Source: Tachypleus tridentatus (Eukaryota > Arthropoda > Merostomata > Xiphosura > Limulidae). From it: a stretch of DNA of 64,000 nucleotides. Positions 56,601 through 64,000 of this stretch are shown in pieces. The notes beneath the pieces were generated by a model that saw nothing but the letters and a program-made list of their open reading frames with translations, was not told where the DNA came from and ran no database searches. The stretch spans positions 62,429,576 through 62,493,575 of the forward strand of contig NC_134830.1 of assembly GCF_004210375.1 (NCBI RefSeq), in the 5' to 3' direction. Every line of letters starts with the position of its first letter. Within the stretch, counting starts at the first letter, position 1. A program made the position numbers and the translations under genes.

Positions 56601-57825
56601 AAACTATTATTTTTAAATAAACTGTTTTTTTGTTTGAAATATTAGAAAAAAAATTGCTGCAAAATAAAATCAATTTTATAAGTAAAATAAAATAGGACAC
56701 ATCCCTAAAAAACAAACAATATTACATGTTCCAGATGTGCTATATTCCACCATTATCATGGAAAGACTAGAAGTCCCAATATTACAAACGATTATTCTAC
56801 CACAGTTCATCAGGCACACACACACAGACAAATCCGTACTTTCACAAGAATAATTTTTGTCGTCAAATCTTAACAATTAAAATTTAAAGACTTGGTAGTT
56901 GTTGATTAAGAAGTTCAAGGTTCGAATACTAATATGTAGTTGAACACACTTACAGATGTCAAGTAATGACGTCATGTTATTTTAATTGTATATGTGAGTG
57001 CTATTTCATTTTGAATATTTCTTTAGACACTAAATAAATTATTATTATGATGTATTAATTTTAAATGTAAATACATTAGGATAGGACTTTTTCAATACTA
57101 TAAGAAGAAAAGCTTCTTTCACTCTGTCTTGTGGAAGGTTTCTCTAACGCTCTCTGAGGTTAGCCTTTATTAAATACTGTAAGTGAACTACGGCAAGATG
57201 CATTGATATCAGGAAAAATTCTAGCCACTTTAACATGTAATAACAGACTTCTTAACACGAAACAAGGACAGTCTTTTGTAAATTTGTTTCAAGGCAATCT
57301 GAAGTTTGTTAGTTTTTCACCAATTACACAACAGATTGAATAACTTCAATGTTGAATGACGGTAGAGTTGTTTTCATTATTAAAATAACAAGCCTTTTCT
57401 TAGATTAGATTCCCCATTTAAGACCACTGAATACTATTTAAAGAAATAAACCATTTATATAAAACTAGAACTTTTTCAATAGCGAATATGAGTGAGCTAT
57501 TCAACCATATGGAAGGATAGGTTCAACATGAATCTATGATTTATTTTTCAGACAAAAATAAAAACTAATCCTGACTGTCATCAGATAATGATCAAATACC
57601 TCAGAAGCGCTTTTACCACAGTATTTATAGAAGAACTAAAAAATTTCAATCCCATTTTATTAAACTTCTGGGGAAACAAAATAAAACTGTTTAAATCAAA
57701 GTTCACTAGAGGGCTTCACAGTATGTTCCAGTTACAGATGTGTACATTATATGTGAAGATCAGTGATAGACTTAATTATAGTAAAAATATACAAAAAACT
57801 TTAAATAACATTTATTCTTCAGAAA
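56601..57825. other. No feature recognised
   Basis: AT-rich; includes a short CA run (56816-56828). Confidence 0.45.
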
Positions 57826-57839
57826 AAGAAAACAGGACC

Positions 57840-57950
57840 TATAGTGGATTAGTGATAAGTTTGTGGAGATATAATGCGCAAGTATGGAGTTCCATTCCTG
57901 ACGGTGGACATAGTACACATAGCTCACTGTCCAGCTTTGCACCATTAACA
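57840..57950 (+). repeat. S2 SINE, diverged
   Basis: Forward. The 3' half is recognisable (CCTGACGGTGGACATAGTAC, TAGCTCACTGTCCAGCTTTG). It forms most of an apparent 139-aa open frame here, which is therefore not a gene. Confidence 0.6.
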
Positions 57951-58902
57951 ACAATGGGGTATTTTTACTACAACATCAATTTGTTCACTTCAGCTACATT
58001 CTTTTAGTATTATGCATCCTAACATAGATGCCTTATTAAGACATTCATAGTGAGTTGGGCTCGAAGTTGATTCACTTGCAAACCATAAAATTAACTTCAG
58101 CGTTCTAAGAAGAACCTCTTGCAGCGTAAGAATAAACTAATGTATGCATACGTACCTAAACAAGTTGTATCAATCATTACACATCTGATAATCTATATAA
58201 TAATAATGCATATGGATTGATAGCAATTAAATTATTTCATTTCATGTATTTACCAGGAAATAGAATGTTCAATTTCATCGTTATGCCAGATGCTTTATGT
58301 ATTTTTAACTATTATATGATTCATGTATATATAAACAATTATCAATGTAATACGTCAAGAAGTACATCACAAAAACGTTTTTAATTTTCTTTATATTATC
58401 GTTAAAGCAAAATATTTAATACACGGTCAAGAAATGGTCCATTAATCAACCAATGCTCAGGTGACCAAATCCAATTAGTTTTGCCAACTATTAGCTCAGT
58501 CGGATTTTTGCTCGAATTCTGTGTAAATAAAAGATACGTAAATCACATAACAGCAATATCTAACAAATTATTTGTGTATAGTGCTTTTTCAAAGGAAAAA
58601 GCAAAAAATTTGCCGTTTTCTAAAGCATAGAAACACTACCATTATTAAGTTCTTAGAACTTTGTATCAATAAAGATATAATTAAAACTTTGATTAAACCT
58701 TATAGCAACATATTCATAGATATCTTGTCCTGAGTATAAAAATATAATTAAACAATTAGTTATTTCAAGTAATCATAATGTTTAGCCTGAATAATTACTG
58801 GTGACCTACTGATTATTGTTTGAGAATCAAATGTAATGAAACATCATATGACTGTCGTTATTTTTTAAATAAAACCAATTCTAAATTGCCCAATAAAAGT
58901 TT
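57951..58902. other. No feature recognised
   Basis: AT-rich spacer. Confidence 0.45.
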
Positions 58903-59172
58903 GATTATTTTTTAATCTCGCGCAAAGCTACACGAGAGCTATCTGCGACATTCGTACCTAATTTAGCAGTGTAAGACTAGAAAAAGGCAACTAGTCATCA
59001 TCACCCACTACCAACTCTTGGGCTACTCTTTTACCAACGAACAGTAAGATTGACCGTCACATTATAATGCTGCCACGGCTGAAAGGGCGAGCATGTTTGG
59101 TGTGCCGGGAATTCAAACCCACGAACCCCAGTTTACGAGTCGAGCACCCTAACCAAATGGCCATGCCGGGCC
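58903..59172 (-). repeat. S1 SINE, full length
   Basis: Reverse, with poly-T tail; head complement AATGGCCATGCCGGGCC. Confidence 0.9.
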
Positions 59173-61881
59173 TTCAATAAAATTAAAGAAAAAACAAAAA
59201 TGTGGTTTGTTTGCTCTTTATATTATTCTTAATGAAACCTTATTGGTCAGTTAAAATGACGTCATACTTGAAATATCAGTGATATTGTAAGGATTCATCA
59301 CACTAATTTTTACGATTTAAATAAAGGTCACAACTTTTCAAGTTCTAAAATTTTACACCTTCTCAACCACAGATTTTATTCATTACGACAGCAGGCATCA
59401 ATGGAAGTAATCTAGGTGAAAATGTTTCACGTTAATGTAATAAATACTTACAAGAGGAAAACAAAGAATATGAAATATTACTCTGAAGTGAAACATTCTA
59501 GAAGCATACTTACACAAGTATAATTTTAAATTATCAACAACTACAATAACAATAATATATTTTGGTGTATAATAAAATGCTAACAGTTTACATTACCAAC
59601 ATTAACATTAACTGTCTGTCAAAACCTAATCTATACCCGTGATAACTGATGTCCTGTATATTTCATAATTCAAGTTAACAATTCATATTGTGATATATAG
59701 ATACACCATTTATCTCTTCTTCTTGTATTATTAAAACATTTATTCTAAACTTACCTTTATTCTGCATATAAGCAAATTAAGTTCATCACTTTCAAGCTAT
59801 CCTTGTTCGTTTCTCATTCTTTAGGAGGTAATATTTGTTTTACTCATGATAAATTTGATGTAACATTGCATGTTGTACAAGAACGTCAACAACAGTGTCC
59901 TTCAATAGTTCAGGTGGGATTTTGAGGTTGAAGTCTCTCATTTACCTGAATGAGAATGACCAGTTATGTAAGCAGCATTAACTGCTCTGGGTGAATACAA
60001 TGTTTCCAACAAAATAGAGAATGATGGATTTAAACAGTTTGTTATATGTTCATAAAATGTCAGCAACTTGGAGAAAGATTCAGTAAAAGTAACCACCCAT
60101 GTTTAAACACAGTATGTACACACACTTCATGAATTAATAAAGATTGTTTATTTTCTGTATTACATTGTGTCCAATATCCTTCTTTCTAACATTCAGTTGT
60201 TCAACGAATCACTATTATTTTGTAAAAAATATCGACTAAATATATTGTTATTTTGTTGGGCCTATACAGTCACTCTTAGGTTAATTCACTTTGTTTTGAG
60301 TATACCACAGAATGACTATGAAGGAGAAGATTTGGCACTGTAACCACAGGATATCTTATTGCTAAGTTTAATGTTTCTGCTTAAACATATATTGCGCTTT
60401 GCTTAAATGTTCATGCTTTAAGAATAAAAAAAGCTACTTTAGACAGAAATGACATTTTCAACAACCAAATGGACTCATGACAAAAAAGAAGATTGGTTAC
60501 TGAACGGAGACAGTTCTATAACACAATTGTCAATCGAGGGGAAATCCTTTTCTGGATGTGACTTTTACTGGCGCTGAGAAACTTTATGACTTTAATGTAA
60601 TTATAGCCAATGACTCAGGAAGGTACGTCATCAAAGTATGGTGCTCTCAGAATTGCTGTTCCTGGTCTTCCCTTAATAATAATATCAAATCAAAGGAAAC
60701 ATAGTCAACTGTGGATTGTCATGATGATGTAGCATGACTAACAAGCTGTGACAGTCTGTACAGGATTCTCAGACAGAATAATCCGGCCTCAAATCTGGTC
60801 TAGGTCACACGAAAACATCAAACACAGACTGGAGGTGATGCTGGTGGACGACATAAGCCAACAAGAACTACCTAACTGGCAGGTACAACAGCATAAACAA
60901 AATGGTGAAATAAAATATATCATGTTGCACTGGTGAGTCTCCCCAGGCTGGGAGGTATGTTGCAGACAAACATATATCAATGAAAAAATATCGTGTCAAG
61001 CAGAGTTGTTGGATGAACTGCCAATTGCACCTTGTCATTTTTCAATCATACAGCACGACATTGAAATCCCTGAGAGAACCTACAATGCTGTGCTTATGAT
61101 GTAAAGGACATTTTGGTCAAGCCATAACAAGAAAGTTACGAAGAATGGGTTCTGATATAATCACATTTCTCCATGAGTGAGATGAAAGTAGCTCCACTGA
61201 CATTCAAGGGTACAATAAAGGATATAGACCATTTTCTGAAGTGTTTCAGGCAGGTAACTGCTTGGAATGAGTAAACTCTGAATAGGCTGTGTAATGCCTG
61301 GTTCTTAATTTAGATAATTCAGTCGAAAGAATTGCTTCCAGTTGTGAATTAAAATCAACTGTAGTAACAGAACAAATATTCATCCTGACTCGTTAAACGT
61401 TCAGCCGAAAAGTATTTGTTTAGTTGAACTCAATCGGTAAAATTGACTTTGTGATGTTAGAAAGGAAACACGTTCATTTTGATTCTTCATAGATGTCAGC
61501 ACATGAAAAGAGTAAGGCAGTGGTGTAGTTGTTTCGAAAAGTATCAAGAAAAGGTTATCAGAATAAGTTATGTAGACGCCGGAGACAGTTTGTTGTAAGC
61601 TGTTACTGTGTATAATGACAAGTATATCGCAATACACATGTATATATGAACAAAAACAAGCCGAAACAAAAATAAAAAACTGCACCAATTGAAAAGATCC
61701 CCAGGGTATAGGCTATAATGTGGGATATGAAATGTATCCAAGGTTTTGAAGATGAGTGACGAAATAGGACTTACATTGCGGTGGGGATACACTGTTTATC
61801 AGTCTTAACCTCCGTTCGTCAGTTTCACATTAATAAATGAAATAAAGAAACAGAAATAGAAATAAAAAAATAGAAAATTCT
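59173..61881. other. No gene recognised; one less AT-rich segment
   Basis: At about 60480-61260 the + strand is less AT-rich. It reads as broken protein-like pieces (SRSHENIKHRLEVMLVDDIS near 60803; MKVAPLTFKGTIKDIDHFLK near 61182) separated by stops. This may be a dead mobile element or a retropseudogene whose family I cannot name. Confidence 0.35.
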
Positions 61882-62136
61882 TTGTTTTTGAATTTCGCGC
61901 AAAGCTACTCAAGGGTTACTTACGCAAGCCGTCCCTAATTTAGCAGTGTAAGATTAGAGGGAAGGGAGCTAGTCATCACCACTCACTGCCAACTCTTGGG
62001 CTACTTTTTTACCAACGAAAACATTACAACGCCTTCACGGCTGAAAGGGTGAGCATGTTTGGTGCGACAGAGATTCGAACCCATGACCCTCGGATTACGA
62101 GTCGAACGCCTTAACACACTTGGCCATACCGGGCCT
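61882..62136 (-). repeat. S1 SINE
   Basis: Reverse, lacking the AATAGTGGGATTGACCGT segment of the body; box B complement GATTCGAACCCATGA. Confidence 0.9.
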
Positions 62137-62504
62137 ATAATAGAAATTAGGAGAGCGATATGTGAATGCTCAAGCCCAGAACGTCTCACATCTATATTAT
62201 CCCTCACTGCATGCAGACAGTTGCGAGAACGTGATTGAAGTAAAGTAAATGAAAAAAATAAATATAAATCAAATGAACAGATACATAAAAAATATGATAC
62301 TACCATTTGGTAGTAGGTAAGTTAAATAAACTTACCTCCTGAAATTAGCATTCCAGCCCCCCATTAATGTATTAATTAATAGCCTAGTAAATGAGTTATA
62401 CTAGTATGAAGATTCCCAACCAGTTATATGAGCTAAATAATATAACACCCAACCACCACCTACTAAATCTGCTGTAAATATCAACTTTCATACTCTAATT
62501 ACAG

Positions 62505-62547
62505 TGTGAGTTCGCATACATACAGCTATGATGCCACTGGGGGGCAA
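62505..62547 (-). repeat. S2 SINE head fragment
   Basis: Only the head complement remains (GTGTGAGTTCGCATACATAC ... GATGCCACTGGGGGGC). Confidence 0.6.
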
Positions 62548-64000
62548 GTTAAAATAATTTCTAACCTACTGTTGTAACTGTTGGGCCGGCATTTACTTCA
62601 AGCCTTAACAATCAGGATGTTTCTTTTGGTATCTTGGACGACTTCTTCGCAGGCGTTTCCTTATGTGGCCTCTCTCAAACAACCAGATAAGTACTTAAAC
62701 ATCTTACTACTCCTCGAAGATTAATTTATAATACAAAACATCATTTGCCTTATAAAGCTGATTATCGAGAGGTTCATCAAAGATGCATGGCTTCAGCTTA
62801 ATGAAATCTTTACATGATGTGTGAGTGCTATAGCTCAAAGTTTAGTGGACTGACTTGTCAAAGAAAGAGATAACAACTAATCCATCCAGAACTGAATTAC
62901 TTTCATGCCATAGACTCATACCAAAGCTGTATTCAATCTCCATGCTCAGTCATTTGACCCTGTACTGCTTTATCACAGTAGTATTTGTACTGCATAGCAC
63001 GAAATTGTGTATGCCAAATAACAGAGACCTCAACTACTACACATATTCTTGGGGAAAATATACATATCTGCTCGAGGGGTAGACCATATGTAATGTCAAT
63101 AAGAATCTTTGTTTTTAGGCTGAACATGGGAATATTTGGCGATCAATCAGTCGATTGTTACTGTGTTGTATAATTCATGATGATGGTGTACAGTAAGTGT
63201 TTATTCCAATAAATTTGGTCAGGATTAACATTCTCCATAAACGTCAACCTGACAGTTTGTATTTCCAATTCTGCAAAACCATGAAACTGTGATGAAAGCA
63301 TAGTATATATGTCTTTAAATAACTAATATTTTTAACAAATCAGAAAATAATTCGATGTTGAAATTAAAGCCTACGCCTATAAGGATGTCTTTAGAATCTT
63401 TTCTGAATGCTAAAAGAAATTAATGTTTTACTTCTTGTCACTGTACAGGGATTCTTCTATGACCCTTTATTAGGTGTGTTTTTTCTTGTCAATTTGTTAT
63501 TTTCCATGCGTAGTGAATATGCATGTTTCACAATTAAGAATTATTTGCCGTGAATTATCCCTAATTAAAGACAGTGCTTCTTCATAATCGTGAACGTTTT
63601 CAATTTCATGTTTTTTTTTAAATTCATGTACTTTTAAATACTTGAAGACGCTAAACACTTGTAAATAATAAAAATGCCAAAGGTATTGACTTTCTGTTTT
63701 TAATTTGGTAGGCTCCTCTTTTGAGGTCTGTTACTTCTCTTGAAAAAGCCAGTTTTCGTAGTGTGAAATAGAAAATGCCAACACGTTTTCCTAGAAAAAC
63801 ACGTGATTGACCACTGTAACAATTATAGGAGAAATAAGAGTTACGGTCCTAGAAGCTGTAATATTTTGGGTAAACATATCATTATTCTTTTAAAACAGAA
63901 ATACTTTAATAGACAGAAATTAAATAAAAAGGGTTGCAGCGCATGAAGCAAAAACTAATCTCCTGAACATGATTATTCAGACTGTCACTTCAGGGACAGT
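62548..64000. other. No feature recognised
   Basis: AT-rich; no coding, RNA or repeat signal identified to the window end. Confidence 0.45.

Noticed and set aside
57588-58007. 139-codon open frame on the + strand
   Set aside because: A large part is a diverged S2 SINE; the rest is AT-driven Lys/Asn/Phe-rich sequence with no domain.
6648-62136. CRISPR-like array from regularly recurring S1 segments
   Set aside because: Copies are 250-280 bp, irregularly spaced, on both strands, with tRNA-derived heads, in animal DNA.

Overview
The window is AT-rich animal nuclear DNA, about two thirds A+T. It has no prokaryotic gene layout, only two intron-containing coding genes, and heavy loads of short retroelements. 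The most likely source is an arthropod, probably a chelicerate. The dominant roughly 280-bp SINE resembles repeats I associate with horseshoe crab (Xiphosura) genomes. That assignment comes from memory and is an inference; the gene content only says arthropod-like animal.

The two genes lie head to tail on the + strand and both encode secreted TGF-beta superfamily ligands. Gene 1 (22867-39279, four coding exons, 417 aa) is a myoglianin / myostatin-GDF11 type ligand. It has a signal peptide, a prodomain, an RARR furin site and a nine-cysteine mature domain. Gene 2 (47268-51934, two coding exons, 417 aa after allowing for one missing base) is an activin / inhibin-beta type ligand with a 116-residue mature domain. 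Both genes carry their first intron at the same prodomain position and in the same phase, which points to an old tandem duplication. Both ligand classes are expected to signal through type II and activin/TGF-beta type I receptors to the Smad2/3 branch. In arthropods these ligands act in neuron remodelling, muscle and synapse growth, and ecdysteroid timing.

Layout: 1-22.5 kb is gene-free and repeat-rich. It holds a dead hAT transposase, an old LINE (7.5-9.9 kb), three copies of an LTR-like repeat (10.3-15.2 kb), many SINEs and a mariner-type MITE. 22.5-39.3 kb is gene 1. Its introns hold a dead CR1-like LINE, a clean 62-bp tandem array, an LTR-like repeat, a degenerate 40-bp array and several SINEs. 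39.3-47.2 kb is the 8-kb spacer, with a 44-bp tandem array, another LTR-like copy and SINEs. A possible divergent first exon lies on the - strand just upstream of gene 2. 47.2-51.9 kb is gene 2. 51.9-64 kb is gene-free, with a cluster of alternating SINEs (53.3-54.0 kb), a 59-bp tandem array (54.7-55.2 kb) and further SINEs.

Three tRNA-derived SINE families are used below. S1 is about 280 bp, with a tRNA-Thr-like head (anticodon-loop-like CTCGTAA, box B GGTTCGAATCC) and a GAAATTCAAAACAAAC tail. S2 is about 110 bp, with head CAGTGGCACAGCGG, box-B-like GGTTTCGATACCC and tail AGCTTTGTGCTTAATT. S3 is about 115 bp, with head GCTAGTACAGCGGTAAGTC, box B GGTTCGATTCC and tail GGCTTTGCTATAAGAAAAC. Family names are mine. 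Boundaries of repeats are approximate to about 10 bases.
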